NCBI GenBank assembly: GCA_001001705.1
Contig: LCOG01000003.1
Coordinates: forward strand, 1-46,291
DNA: 46,291 nucleotides
DNA from: Parcubacteria group bacterium GW2011_GWA2_47_26
Lineage (GTDB): Bacteria > Patescibacteriota > Patescibacteriia > GWA2-47-26
Direction of reading: 5' to 3'
A program made the position numbers and the translations under genes. Positions 22,535-32,904 of this stretch are shown here, piece by piece. The stretch's first letter is position 1. Every line of letters begins with the position of its first letter. The notes under the pieces were generated by a model. The model saw only the letters and a list, made by a program, of their open reading frames with translations, did not search any database and was not told the DNA's origin.

Positions 22535-25500
22535 CTATTCCCTAACCCTCGGGGCCACGGCAATTACGCCTTGGAACGGAATCCAAGGCTGATCAGTATT
22601 AACAGCACCGTCAGGGTCATATTCAGCATAACACTCATCATCGCGGCATCCAACAGCTTGTGGCTCGCCCGGGCATACACCAACACAAATATCCCAGTTA
22701 TCTCTAACCTGCACTGCGGGTTTGAACACACAACAGCCAGCGTAACGATCGCGGAAATCAGCAACAGGACAGGCAGAGCCTGCACGCCAAGATGGGCTTA
22801 ACCGATCGCAGGTGTAAATGTAATCGTATTTGTAATATCCTTCAAAACAAGACTTTGGGTCATTTTGCGTAGCGAGGAGTGTACCAAAGTCTGAATTATT
22901 GCACCCTGAAGTGCCGGCCCCACTTCCAGTTCTGCCCCGCGCGTTGCGATACAAACCCTGACCCGTAAGAGAGGATAGACCATCACCCCAATTAATAGCA
23001 ATACTGCGTATGGGCATCTGATTAGAATTGGCCCAGGCAAAAAACTTCATTGTTACTGCCATGAATCCATCAGCTCCTTGAACAACATCTTCAGGGGCAT
23101 ATTTATCATTAACAGTGAACCCCTGACTCAATTCCTCCAAACCGTTAAACCCAGCCCCAACCGAATTAACAGCCGGTGCCGTACCACTAGTACGATTATC
23201 CCAGTAAGCAGCGGCCAAGTCACTGACACCACGGAGAGTATAACTAGTGTCAGTTGGCCTCATCCACTGATAACTCTGGTACCGGCGAGCGAATAATTGA
23301 CTAAAAGAGTTGCGCGCCGCATCCGGAGTATTTGGATCACTTGTGCTCTCAAACGCGTTCAGGGGCACAACAGGATTCTCACCGCCACCTCCCAGAGGAA
23401 CATTTGGCAAGGCTCTCGCATGAACACTGCAGGCAGTTTCTGCTGTTTCGCAACCATAAGGCCAGCCGGCAAAAGGCACAGCGTCTAAAGGGCCTACTGG
23501 TGGCGCGGACTCTAATAAGTTATGATTTAAAAACCACGGATGATCGGGGGGGACAGAGGTTGGCGCTTCAGTGGAAGTGGAAGCGCCCCAGGGTTGGGGT
23601 TCAAGTGAATAACTGTAATCAATACGCTCCGGGGGCAAACAATCCCCCCCCTCTACATTGTCATCCATAGACGGACACGCCCAACAGCCACGAATATCAT
23701 CCTGACGTAAATTATTATCATAGCCGAGCACTCGAATCCCTCTTTGTGACGGTGGGTTGAGGGCACAATTCCCTCCAACTGCTGGTTTTGGTACACAAAA
23801 AGTCGGGGATGTTGTTCCAGGGTATATACGTGGCGAGGCTAGATTGCAAAGAGGCGCCCTGGCTCTGCTGTGTATTATGGGACGACTACCTGCCCAAAAT
23901 CTATTTGTCTGCGGCGCACTGCCCGGTGAGGCGGGCAACTGATCAATTTGGGTAACTTCAGTGCAGTGAGGATAGGTGTTAATTAAAACCCGGACCCTTA
24001 AAAGCTCTGTCTCGTGATTACCATCATTATAAAAACCAAAACGAATATACTCTAACTTTTTGGTTGTAGAATTGAATTTGAATATCGTGGTAGCTTGATC
24101 GGAGTCATTAGAAGTTGTTGCATCATCAAAGTTCTCTACTGTCATCCCTCCGAAAGAATTCCAAGTGGCTATTAAACCCATGCCTGTATCACCCTCATGA
24201 ATGCCCTGCACGTTATTTAAACTTGAAACAAACAACGGACTGCCGCCACTGCTAGTATCTGTATTGATAAGTCTTGCAAACAAAGCCATATTTAACCCGT
24301 TCCCATCATCAGCTCCCCACCACCACCAACTATGATTATTGTCTACACCTGACGGATCATTCTCGTCTTCAAAATCATAAGCCCAGCGATAGTTTCGCAC
24401 TCCCAATATCCAATCTTCTCCAGTGGTCCTGGTCCAGGATGGTTTCTCGGTAAATGCCCCCATTGGTCCATAAATAGTTGCTGGATTTCTAGGCGCAACT
24501 CTCGCTGTATCTATTATCTCCCCTTGGGGGCAAAAAATCGGATCTGAACAAACCGCGTTCATGTCACTAATCTCCACTAATATGCCTTGAATATCGTGCT
24601 GATAAATATCCGCTCCTGATGGCCTTTTAGTAAGAACATTTATGTAACTATCCGCGACACTGAAGCGCTCATCAAATACAACTCGCTGGTTTTCTGCTCC
24701 GCTTGCGAAGATGCAATAGAATTGCCGATCATTTGCCGGTATGTATCCGGCCGAATCAAACTGATTATAAACATCTGGCGCACCGGAAAGGCGATCTACG
24801 GGCCACCAGGTTAAACAGGGATTTTGATCTGGGGCCGCGTTGATATTGCGCGAGGAGTCGCGTTCAAGACAATAACCTTGCCAACCCACGGCCGTGCTGG
24901 TGCGACCAAGACCTTGGCAAGCGCCGCCGCCGGTTGTGCATTCACTCTCTCTCACTTGTAATGCAGTGGGTGTATCGGCATCGGGGACGCAGGTCTTGCC
25001 AGCCACGCTCCCCGACCCAGTTGCGGACCCTCCCACGCAAATTCTTGGAGGAAGGTCCGTAGCCATCTGCCGGCGATAAACTGGCTGTCCGCCATATTCG
25101 GCTTTAATGTAACTGCATTCGCAAGCTAGGGGTTGATTAACCGATGGCGTACCACTTGGCGGCTGACTGCAACGCGAAGCATTATTAAAGGCTGATGCTT
25201 CGCTACGCACCTCCCCGCGCACCTCGGCGGTATTGGGAAAGGGCGAGCTAGTCTCGGGATAACCGCGGCATTGCAGTTGATCTTGGGCCATGATGTTTGG
25301 CAGCGCGGCAGGAGCGCTCGGTTCACCACTACCGTTTGGATTAACAGCGCAACCGGCGCTGGTACAAGTCTGATCTGTTGGACAAGAGACCGTGGCACTG
25401 CACGGTTGACCAGTGGGATGGGCAAGACGAAAGACGTTGGAGCCGCCCGAGCGAATATTAACCTCTCTTAACTGATCAATGGCGTAAATGTTCGGGACAG

Positions 25501-28500
25501 AATAGCCGGTATATTCATGCCCTTGAAAACGGCGGTCGCGAAGAAGGTAGGTACGATCAGTCAGCCTGCCCAGCATACAAAGTCCGTTAGTTTCAGATGG
25601 CGACGCACCTTGACCTTGCCAAACGCCACCCAATTGCTCACAAGCATTTTTATCACTAGCGGACCCCGTGGCTAGATCGCAATAATATTCTAATTGCCCC
25701 GCGGTAGTGGGCCGAGATAACCACGCGCCGTTGATCACCTCGCAAGTCGCCTGACTGACATTAGGGGCTTGGGTTAGCACAGGATTGGGACTCCAACTTC
25801 CGCACTGCACAATTGATCCGCTAGGAAGCGCTCTGGTTGGATTCAACTCATCGCACCGCGCCACAAGAGCGCAAACGGCTCTAAATCCTCCGCCACTGCT
25901 CACGGTTGGATCCCAAACCCACTGGGCCGAGGCGCATTGGAACCATTCGGCGCATTCGCGGTCGCGCAAAACGCGCAAAACGATATTCGTGTCATTTACA
26001 GATTGACAGCGGCCGCCGCTTGTTGTACATGCGGTAGTCAAGACTTGGGTGGACGCGTCATTTACCGTTGCCACGCAAACCTTGCCATTATTAATTGCGG
26101 TACTGCTTCCCCGACACATCTGCCGATTATCGAATTGCGCCGCGACTCGGCCGCCGGGATTATTGCGCAGATTGTCGCTTTCATAATAAGTCTGTTCCGT
26201 TCCCCATAATTTCTGCACATTCTCGGTTTTATCAAACAAGACACAGCCTTCTTTGCGTGAAACTTGGCCGTTGCAAGCCCGCCGCGCTTCGTCCAGCCGC
26301 GCATTTTCCTTAAAGTAATAAGCTTGGCCGCGAGAGCTTTGGGTTCGGTCAGTCGGATCAATAAATTCGGTGCAGGTGGCTTGATCCTGCGGGCAATCTC
26401 CAGAACGATTTTGATAAAGCGCGTCGCCATTGCGGCGGATACCAAAGGTTGTGCCGCCGATAAGATAGGTTCCGGTTACATTTATGGCCACGCGCGGCAA
26501 GTCATCCGTGCCCGTAACTTGCACACTGCCATAACAAGGGGTGTCAGCCACACAGGTTCCGTTAGTTGCCCCGACACCGGTCGGGGCGTCTTCTTGCCAA
26601 GTTCCTTGCGCGCCGCTATTACAAAGTCGGGCGCAGTTAGCGCAAGCTGCACCAGTGCAGGTTCCGGGAGTGCACGAGGCCGGCCAGTCAGCCCAAATTC
26701 CCGAAGCTAATGGAGCGGGCGGAGTAGCGCCGCGTGTTATTGAGGCGCCGCCGGGAGCCACACAAGTTTTAGTCGCGTTGTTCCATGTTCCATAACCACT
26801 GCATTCTTCGCGACGATCAATTTTGTCATCATCCACCACCGCCTGTTTATTTTTTCTAAACCAGCCAGAATAACTCGTGCCACCGATGTTTACATTTGTG
26901 CGCCACTCGCAACCGAGCGCTCCGGGATCTTTAAAGTAAGCCAGACTTTGATCGGTGCGCTGCCAGGTGGCACAGCCTTCGGCTTCAAATTGGCAAAGTG
27001 TGGAAGAATAAAGATTGGGGTCGTCTTTAAGATAGGCTGTGGTATAGGCGCCCGAGCTATCGGAACGCCCGAGGGCGCGGCAACCTTTTTGCGCCGCTTG
27101 GCAGGCTTTGGTTGGGTCAACTACGACATAGCGATGTTCGTCAGCCGGGACAGTCCAGTCATCAATTTGAATATTCCGACTATAACTACAGGAGGTCTCG
27201 CCTGCGGCTACAGTACAGACGACAGTATCACTGCTATTCACAACGCCATCGCCATTGGTGTCTACACGACATTCGCCCGGACTGCCGCGGCAGGTGCCGC
27301 TGTTTGTAGTATTAAATTGCTGCGCGGCCTGGTTATCTGAACCTTGAGTATCAATCAAATCCTGACAGCCCACAGCTTCGTTGCGGCAAAGCGCGTTAAA
27401 GGATTTGAGATTATGGGTAGTATTAGCCCTATCGTTATAGCTAGCACAGCCAACCATGGCTCCGCGCAAACGTCCGCCGCCGAGCTCGGCAGGTAGGGTA
27501 TTGCAAGAATCCGGAATGCTCCATGAGTTTTTTACGAGGTAGATGGTGTCGGATACGCGCCTTAAACTAATATCATCAAGATAAAAGTTAATATTGCCGC
27601 CAGTGTTCACCGCCGCATTGCGGAAGAATAATTCTGGGTCATCAAGATACGTGCAGGAAGTTGCGCCGACAGGCACTGTGCAGACTTCTGCCGCGGGAGA
27701 ACCAGCAGAACAACGGGTTGGCGCGGTTGCGGGCGTAGCGGGGCTCAATGTGCAGATGCTCGGCGTTAAGTCGCTAATGGTGACGGGTCCCAATTGGAAC
27801 AGACGCCAGTCCGGCGTAAGCGAGACTGAACCCAAAGACCAGGTTGGCGGGCTTGTGCCGCTATTGTTGCGAAAAACTGACTCAATATTCGCGCCAAGCG
27901 TACCTTTAGCTATAAAGGATACCAAGAAAGTCTGGCCAGTTTGAATTTGGGGAGAAGAACGACTGGGCGCCGCCAAATTATACGCCGCGCCAGAGCCGGG
28001 CCCGGGCGGAGCGCCGGCGACTCTTGGCGCCGCGTTTTGCACGCGCAAAGAATGGCCGCTTACAGTCAGGGCTTCAGATGATGAACTCACAGTTGTGCCA
28101 CCAGGCGCGTCCCAGTTGGCAACCCCGCCTTCAAAATTTTCAGTCAGTACCACTTCCACGTTTGATCCAGTATTGCCTTTATATCCACGACAACCGGAGA
28201 CTTGGCTGCTGCAAGAGCGCGACTGCGAAGGCACGCCAAGATAAATGCATTGATTAGTCGCGATATTCCAGGAGCCATGACCGTGGGTACAGGCTTCACG
28301 TTCTAATTCCACACGGGTGGCGGCAGGAGTGCGGGTAACTTCCGGAAGAGTTGGAAAACCGGTCCAGCGGTAAGCTCGACATTCACTTGTTGAAAGAATG
28401 GTGCGCGAGAGCAAGCGATAGAAAATATTGCCGGCCGCATCATAAAACGCGCGGCAATCCGACCGATCCGGATTTAAGCTGTCAGCCTTGGTACAAAAGG

Positions 28501-31500
28501 CTTGTGTTCCGAGCGGAAATCCTCCGGCTGGCGGTGTTAGAAGCGAAACTGTGTCCGCGCTTGTGCCAGACATGGATATATCAGTGCAAGTTACATTGAT
28601 GCCCCCAGCCGCTGTCACAGCCACTTGATAGTTTGTACAGGGTGGACGCGCCGGGGTCGCTGTAGATGTAATAGTATTTACCACGCAATCCGCACCCGAT
28701 GAACAAACGCTTTGATAGCCATTGGTACAACGGCGCAAAGTACCGGCTGACGGCGCACTACATAAGCCGCTCACGGCAGTAGAAGCAGAAATAGCGGCGG
28801 CATCAGCGATACGCTTCAAACTCCAAGTTTTTAATTGATAACCCGCAGTATCTGAACCCTCCCAAGTGTAGTAAGTTTGCGAGTCAGGCGCGGGCTGCTC
28901 ACAAGCGCGCAGTTCTGAATAGTATTCGCGTTGCTCGGTTTGTAAATTAGTAAATTCATCGCAACCATTATCTTGCGCACTGCATTCACGCGTGCGAGAC
29001 GGAATAATTAAGTAGAGATTTTCGCCAGCGAGTTTAGGCTCAAAAGTTGAGGCCTGTTTAATATAAGTATTGTAACCAAGGCATTCGGAAGGACAGCGAT
29101 CCGCGGCTGTAACAATACCCGGCACTGCCCCGTTAGAGCCCGCGGACGCACCAGTGCGTCCTGCCTCTAACGGGGTGTAACGCTCGCATCCAACTTCTTC
29201 ACGGCGGCAAAGACGGCTATAGGTTGCGCATTCCGCGCGGTCAGTAACCTCGCCCGTACAACCAAGATAAGCCGGCGGCACGCGGAAATAAGCTTTTTGC
29301 GCGTCAGAGGCATAGCTCTCGCGGTAATTGGTGGCCGTTGTGCCGGACTCAAGTTGGACCGCGTCAACATACACATCGGCAACGGCGCCAGTATTTTTCT
29401 TCAGTTGCAACTCGGCGCTGCGCGCTTGCGCTGGAACAGTTAAAGTGCAGGATTGTCGTACATAAGTTGCGGCGTTGTTGCCCGCCAAAAAATAAGGGGC
29501 GAAAACCAGCGCAGTGTAACCACTGCCTCCTCCATCCGAAACGCAACTAGACGCTTCATCTACTACTGTAAGGGTAGTTCCGCTTCCATCTTTAATTGTG
29601 AGCATCGCCAGGGCCTGGTCATCTGGTGCAGACGCGTCTCCTCCTTTGGCATACATTGATAGCGTATAGGTTGTGCTGCCCTGAATTGGTATCTGTAGAG
29701 TATGGCGAGCGGCTGTCATATTTAGCTTCAAGGCTCCTCTTCCTTCAAAAGCCTGTGTTCCATCCGATATCCAATGTCCTTGGGCGGGAGTCCAGCTATC
29801 TGGCTCTCCAGTTGGCGCCGCCTCATCCCTTTCAAATCCCGGATTTTGGATTAAGTTCGCTGAACCAGAAGTGATAAATTCTCGACAGCCGTCGGCGGCG
29901 GCAGTGCAAGCGCCAGCGTCTTTGTCCAGATAAAGCCGCCGCAGCGGTGAAGAGTCGCTCCACGCTAGCGCTCCGCTAGCGCCCGAGGGCGTCTGGCTTG
30001 TTAAATAGCCAGTGCACCCGGCGTTATCCGCATTGCAAATTCCAAAATTTAAAGTATTTTCTAAAAGCGAGACTTGTTGGGCCGCCGCAACAGTCGCGCC
30101 CGGCGGGGCCGTCTGCTTTCTAAAGGTATCGCAAGAGGCATACTGGCTGTCGCAAGCATCACCATCAAAACGCCAGATATTTTTCTCCCGCGTGCAATAG
30201 CCCCAAGCGTGACAATTGCCTAATTCATCTTGAGAAACACAATGGCGGACATCCGCGCAAATTTCTTGCCGACCAATTCCAGAACCATCTAGCAAAGCGC
30301 CCCAGACTCGGGCTCCACAGCTTGCCACTGGCGCTTTCAAAACCCAATTTTCATCAACTAAACCGCAAAATCGCGATTCTCCGGGATCGGTTGGAACCCC
30401 TCCCGCGCCTGGCCCTTGGCACCCGGGCGTATCGCCTTCTTGCCTATAACCATTAAGCACATCGCCAAGCGTGGCGGGAGTGCCATCAGCCAGAATACGT
30501 TCGGCGGCCAACTCCCAGCCAATCGGAATAATTCGCAACAGCCGCAGTTTTTTCATTGATGAATAAGAATAGCCAGCAGTATAGTCGGGTTCTTGAGGTG
30601 GAGTGCCGCGCGGCTGTACATAACCAAAAGGTTTGGCGCGATCAAGATAACCTCCTTGGGCTGGGCCAGCGGCTTCTTTAACGGTTAGGGGCGAACCGGC
30701 GCTTGCGCGCTGAATGGCCACCATGAATTGCTGATCTATGGCGCAGTTAAATTGAGTGGCCATTTTGCGATCTTGCGGGCAGGCTCCCAGCTCGCTTAGA
30801 AAATCATACGCGCCAGTTGAAGTTCTAATTTGCGGAGCAAGCAAGGCCGAGGCCGCGGCAGAAAGACCCGCGCCGCCCCGCCTTCCGCGCGCTCCACCGG
30901 AAAAGGGCGCCATAAGATCCGGCCGCGTCTCATCGCCGGCGCCAAGACTGAACAGTCCCTGAATAGCCATTTTTAACATGCGCGCCGCTAAAGTATTTAC
31001 AAAAGTAGAAAGCACGGTCGTGCCCACTGCCAGCCAAACATCTCCGCCGCCAATGGCGCCGGCCAATGCTAAAGCTGATGGTGGCTGTGTTGATGCTTCG
31101 CCAGTTCTGGCAAGCTTATTAAAATTCTCACGCATGACTTGAGCCGGTGTTTTTACTCCACCACCAATAATGCTCTCCTTTGGTAAAATGCCGCCGCCTT
31201 CCAAACGTTTAGTAAATTCGCCTAGCTTTTTAGCTTCGTATTGGATGCGAAATGCCTCATTAGCTTTAAAGGCCTGACCTAAATCAGTCTGCCCCGGATC
31301 AAAATTAACTGAAAGATGGCGCAACAGGGCCTGCGGATCGCGGGCTTCTGCCACGACCGACTGCCAGTTTTGAACAGTTTGCGCAAAATCGCATCTCGGT
31401 GCCGGACGCTGAAATTGTTCAGCAAGCCCCAAAGCAATGGAAAGCCCGACATCCGGTATACGCGGGCTGCACAGGTCTAGACCGAGGCTTTCCCAAGGTC

Positions 31501-31879
31501 CGGCAAGATTGCCAATAAACTCGCCAGCGGCATCAAAAGCCACATCAGTAAAATACTCTTTGGGATTTTTGGCAAAAGCGCAGGCTTGCTCTCCTTTGCA
31601 CCCCGTAGAAAGTCCGACCGCCATGTCATAAGCCATTTGTTGGGCGAAAAGAGTGGTCGCATTGATTATGCCCACCAACGCTGAAGACCATATTGAACGC
31701 CACCAACCTTGTTGGATCGGTTCTCGCAAAATTGCGGTCAGGAGCGGACCCGGGGCTTCCTCGGTAAAGAGTTGTGCGCGAACTGGACGCGGAATTGCTA
31801 TTGCACTTACCACAAAAACAAAAGCAAAGCAGAAGAGAAGGATTTTAAGAATAGCGCGCTGGAAAAACCTGTGATACAT
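22535..31879 (-). CDS. Giant Cys-rich secreted surface protein (3,114 aa)
   Basis: A basic start and hydrophobic core with RPVRAQ processing site form a signal peptide (about 1-35). Residues ~40-470 are helical and contain hydrophobic stretches (e.g. VWLAVGTTVLSTFVNTLAARML). From ~480 to ~2,600 the chain is dense in cysteines, often as CC-spaced short loops (C-x5-GC). Two jelly-roll-like segments resemble carbohydrate-binding modules (NLIQNPGFERD at ~670 and VLTENFEGGVANWDAP at ~1,240). A dockerin-like calcium loop DTNGDGVVNSSD lies at ~1,540 and a PKD-like INWGDG at ~2,960. No sorting signal is seen. It follows the TSP3 membrane protein, probably a partner. Two repeats are in frame (29128-29175, 22697-22744). 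It may be a cell-surface or host-contact protein; function unknown. Confidence 0.85.
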   Translation of the reverse strand: MYHRFFQRAILKILLFCFAFVFVVSAIAIPRPVRAQLFTEEAPGPLLTAILREPIQQGWWRSIWSSALVGIINATTLFAQQMAYDMAVGLSTGCKGEQACAFAKNPKEYFTDVAFDAAGEFIGNLAGPWESLGLDLCSPRIPDVGLSIALGLAEQFQRPAPRCDFAQTVQNWQSVVAEARDPQALLRHLSVNFDPGQTDLGQAFKANEAFRIQYEAKKLGEFTKRLEGGGILPKESIIGGGVKTPAQVMRENFNKLARTGEASTQPPSALALAGAIGGGDVWLAVGTTVLSTFVNTLAARMLKMAIQGLFSLGAGDETRPDLMAPFSGGARGRRGGAGLSAAASALLAPQIRTSTGAYDFLSELGACPQDRKMATQFNCAIDQQFMVAIQRASAGSPLTVKEAAGPAQGGYLDRAKPFGYVQPRGTPPQEPDYTAGYSYSSMKKLRLLRIIPIGWELAAERILADGTPATLGDVLNGYRQEGDTPGCQGPGAGGVPTDPGESRFCGLVDENWVLKAPVASCGARVWGALLDGSGIGRQEICADVRHCVSQDELGNCHAWGYCTREKNIWRFDGDACDSQYASCDTFRKQTAPPGATVAAAQQVSLLENTLNFGICNADNAGCTGYLTSQTPSGASGALAWSDSSPLRRLYLDKDAGACTAAADGCREFITSGSANLIQNPGFERDEAAPTGEPDSWTPAQGHWISDGTQAFEGRGALKLNMTAARHTLQIPIQGSTTYTLSMYAKGGDASAPDDQALAMLTIKDGSGTTLTVVDEASSCVSDGGGSGYTALVFAPYFLAGNNAATYVRQSCTLTVPAQARSAELQLKKNTGAVADVYVDAVQLESGTTATNYRESYASDAQKAYFRVPPAYLGCTGEVTDRAECATYSRLCRREEVGCERYTPLEAGRTGASAGSNGAVPGIVTAADRCPSECLGYNTYIKQASTFEPKLAGENLYLIIPSRTRECSAQDNGCDEFTNLQTEQREYYSELRACEQPAPDSQTYYTWEGSDTAGYQLKTWSLKRIADAAAISASTAVSGLCSAPSAGTLRRCTNGYQSVCSSGADCVVNTITSTATPARPPCTNYQVAVTAAGGINVTCTDISMSGTSADTVSLLTPPAGGFPLGTQAFCTKADSLNPDRSDCRAFYDAAGNIFYRLLSRTILSTSECRAYRWTGFPTLPEVTRTPAATRVELEREACTHGHGSWNIATNQCIYLGVPSQSRSCSSQVSGCRGYKGNTGSNVEVVLTENFEGGVANWDAPGGTTVSSSSEALTVSGHSLRVQNAAPRVAGAPPGPGSGAAYNLAAPSRSSPQIQTGQTFLVSFIAKGTLGANIESVFRNNSGTSPPTWSLGSVSLTPDWRLFQLGPVTISDLTPSICTLSPATPATAPTRCSAGSPAAEVCTVPVGATSCTYLDDPELFFRNAAVNTGGNINFYLDDISLRRVSDTIYLVKNSWSIPDSCNTLPAELGGGRLRGAMVGCASYNDRANTTHNLKSFNALCRNEAVGCQDLIDTQGSDNQAAQQFNTTNSGTCRGSPGECRVDTNGDGVVNSSDTVVCTVAAGETSCSYSRNIQIDDWTVPADEHRYVVVDPTKACQAAQKGCRALGRSDSSGAYTTAYLKDDPNLYSSTLCQFEAEGCATWQRTDQSLAYFKDPGALGCEWRTNVNIGGTSYSGWFRKNKQAVVDDDKIDRREECSGYGTWNNATKTCVAPGGASITRGATPPAPLASGIWADWPASCTPGTCTGAACANCARLCNSGAQGTWQEDAPTGVGATNGTCVADTPCYGSVQVTGTDDLPRVAINVTGTYLIGGTTFGIRRNGDALYQNRSGDCPQDQATCTEFIDPTDRTQSSRGQAYYFKENARLDEARRACNGQVSRKEGCVLFDKTENVQKLWGTEQTYYESDNLRNNPGGRVAAQFDNRQMCRGSSTAINNGKVCVATVNDASTQVLTTACTTSGGRCQSVNDTNIVLRVLRDRECAEWFQCASAQWVWDPTVSSGGGFRAVCALVARCDELNPTRALPSGSIVQCGSWSPNPVLTQAPNVSQATCEVINGAWLSRPTTAGQLEYYCDLATGSASDKNACEQLGGVWQGQGASPSETNGLCMLGRLTDRTYLLRDRRFQGHEYTGYSVPNIYAIDQLREVNIRSGGSNVFRLAHPTGQPCSATVSCPTDQTCTSAGCAVNPNGSGEPSAPAALPNIMAQDQLQCRGYPETSSPFPNTAEVRGEVRSEASAFNNASRCSQPPSGTPSVNQPLACECSYIKAEYGGQPVYRRQMATDLPPRICVGGSATGSGSVAGKTCVPDADTPTALQVRESECTTGGGACQGLGRTSTAVGWQGYCLERDSSRNINAAPDQNPCLTWWPVDRLSGAPDVYNQFDSAGYIPANDRQFYCIFASGAENQRVVFDERFSVADSYINVLTKRPSGADIYQHDIQGILVEISDMNAVCSDPIFCPQGEIIDTARVAPRNPATIYGPMGAFTEKPSWTRTTGEDWILGVRNYRWAYDFEDENDPSGVDNNHSWWWWGADDGNGLNMALFARLINTDTSSGGSPLFVSSLNNVQGIHEGDTGMGLIATWNSFGGMTVENFDDATTSNDSDQATTIFKFNSTTKKLEYIRFGFYNDGNHETELLRVRVLINTYPHCTEVTQIDQLPASPGSAPQTNRFWAGSRPIIHSRARAPLCNLASPRIYPGTTSPTFCVPKPAVGGNCALNPPSQRGIRVLGYDNNLRQDDIRGCWACPSMDDNVEGGDCLPPERIDYSYSLEPQPWGASTSTEAPTSVPPDHPWFLNHNLLESAPPVGPLDAVPFAGWPYGCETAETACSVHARALPNVPLGGGGENPVVPLNAFESTSDPNTPDAARNSFSQLFARRYQSYQWMRPTDTSYTLRGVSDLAAAYWDNRTSGTAPAVNSVGAGFNGLEELSQGFTVNDKYAPEDVVQGADGFMAVTMKFFAWANSNQMPIRSIAINWGDGLSSLTGQGLYRNARGRTGSGAGTSGCNNSDFGTLLATQNDPKSCFEGYYKYDYIYTCDRLSPSWRAGSACPVADFRDRYAGCCVFKPAVQVRDNWDICVGVCPGEPQAVGCRDDECYAEYDPDGAVNTDQPWIPFQGVIAVAPRVRE
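22697..22744. repeat. VFKPAVQV-type repeat, giant-gene copy
   Basis: Partner of 21110-21157; encodes AGCCVFKPAVQVRDN near the C-terminus of the giant protein. Confidence 0.7.
29128..29175. repeat. CCCGTTAGAG palindrome inside the giant gene
   Basis: CCCCGTTAGAG and CTCTAACGGGG arms enclose GGACGCACCAGTGCGTCC. It shares its ends with the elements at holB and recR and encodes LEAGRTGASAGSNG, a low-complexity loop. Confidence 0.8.
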
Positions 31880-31900
31880 ACTGGATCACTTTTGGTTAGG

Positions 31901-31958
31901 AGAAAATAGGGACACTTCTAAATTTTGCTACGCAAAATTAGAGGCGTCCCTATTTTCT
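31901..31958. repeat. CTTCTAAATTTTG palindrome between the TSP3 and giant genes
   Basis: GAGAAAATAGGGAC and GTCCCTATTTTCTC arms with the CTTCTAAATTTTG/CAAAATTAGAG inner stem. Here the neighbours are co-directional, so it may attenuate transcription into the giant gene. Confidence 0.8.
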
Positions 31959-31983
31959 CACTAGAATGACAATACTTCATACA

Positions 31984-32748
31984 TTAATTTTGATTTTTAT
32001 TTACATCCATCAAAGTCTCTCGATATAATCTCAAAAGTGTGGCATCATCAAATTTTTTCAACATGTCTTCGTCCATTCCAGCTGACTTTAGCAAATCGCG
32101 AATTTCCTGCGGGGTGGGATTCTGCGGCAGGGCGCTTGAATTTCCATCCCCAACCGTTTGCTCGCTTGATGAAACGCTCGGCGCCTGTTGCGCCTCTTGG
32201 AACATTCTTATTAGGGCTTCGTCATTAAATTGATTCAGAACTGTTTCCGAAACTCCGCCTCGGCGCAAAAAAGTACGGATGGAATTCGCATCACTGATAC
32301 CCGGCACGCCTGTTTGCTGAAGTCGCGAGATAATTGTCGCATCATATAAACTGCTACCCATTTGCTGTCTTTGCACTTCTTGCGCGGAAGGCAAGATTGC
32401 AAGGCGGCAATCTTTGCCAGTTGGACAATTTGGATCAGTCCCAGCCTCAATCTCGAATTTATCAGATAGACCATCGGAATCAGAATCTTCTAAAAAGGGG
32501 CTGGTTTTGTAAACTTGCAATTCTTGAGCGTCCGTCAGACCGTCGCGATCAGTATCTTTGGTGCTAGTCAATAAATCTTCCACTGTAAAACTCGAATTGG
32601 CGCGCGGAGGCGGAGGCGGCAAACGGAACGGAGCCTGTAAGCGCGTTTTGAATGTTGACAAAGCCAGAGTCAAGGTTGACGCGCCTAATATAAAAAGAAC
32701 AATAACCGCAATAGTAATACCCAAGCGCGTTTTCCGAACCTGCTCCAT
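31984..32748 (-). CDS. Membrane-anchored thrombospondin-type-3-repeat protein
   Basis: The product has 254 residues: a short basic N-terminus, one transmembrane segment (about 10-32, ITIAVIVLFILGASTLTLAL), a Pro-rich linker (PPPPPRAN), then calcium-binding TSP3-like repeats DTDRDGLTDAQELQVYKTSP and DSDSDGLSDKFEIEAGTDP. A helical C-terminal region follows, with two related segments (ISRLQQTGV...FNDEALIRMFQEAQ and IRDLLKSAG...FDDATLLRLYRE), probably a duplicated small helical domain. It precedes the giant Cys-rich gene on the same strand, suggesting a shared surface structure. Its promoter (32756-32784) puts the start of transcription at or next to the ATG. Confidence 0.88.
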   Translation of the reverse strand: MEQVRKTRLGITIAVIVLFILGASTLTLALSTFKTRLQAPFRLPPPPPRANSSFTVEDLLTSTKDTDRDGLTDAQELQVYKTSPFLEDSDSDGLSDKFEIEAGTDPNCPTGKDCRLAILPSAQEVQRQQMGSSLYDATIISRLQQTGVPGISDANSIRTFLRRGGVSETVLNQFNDEALIRMFQEAQQAPSVSSSEQTVGDGNSSALPQNPTPQEIRDLLKSAGMDEDMLKKFDDATLLRLYRETLMDVNKNQN

Positions 32749-32755
32749 ATACCAT

Positions 32756-32784
32756 ATTGTATCAAAAGATAAAGCTGGTGTAAA
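32756..32784 (-). promoter_or_regulatory. Promoter of the TSP3-giant gene pair, leaderless type
   Basis: On the minus strand TTTACA (32784-32779), 17 bp, TACAAT (32761-32756), then 7 nt and the ATG. The expected start site coincides with the start codon. Confidence 0.65.
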
Positions 32785-32798
32785 TTAGGAGGAGTGTG

Positions 32799-32804
32799 TA
32801 TAAT
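32799..32804 (+). promoter_or_regulatory. Candidate -10 box for glyA
   Basis: A perfect TATAAT with no good -35. Transcription from about 32811 would place an ERSEGS repeat in a ~120-nt leader. Confidence 0.4.
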
Positions 32805-32823
32805 TCACAAAATGGCAAATTTT

Positions 32824-32904
32824 GTCATCCTGAGCGTCAGCGAAGGATCCCGCACTTTTACGCACGAGATTCTTCGCCCCGCCAAGGCGGGGCTCAGAAT
32901 GACA
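32824..32904. repeat. ERSEGS-type repeat upstream of glyA
   Basis: Bounded by GTCATCCTGAGCG and GCTCAGAATGACA, with an internal CCCCGCC/GGCGGGG hairpin. It lies in the probable glyA leader and opens the frame upstream of the real start, which misleads ORF callers. Confidence 0.88.
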
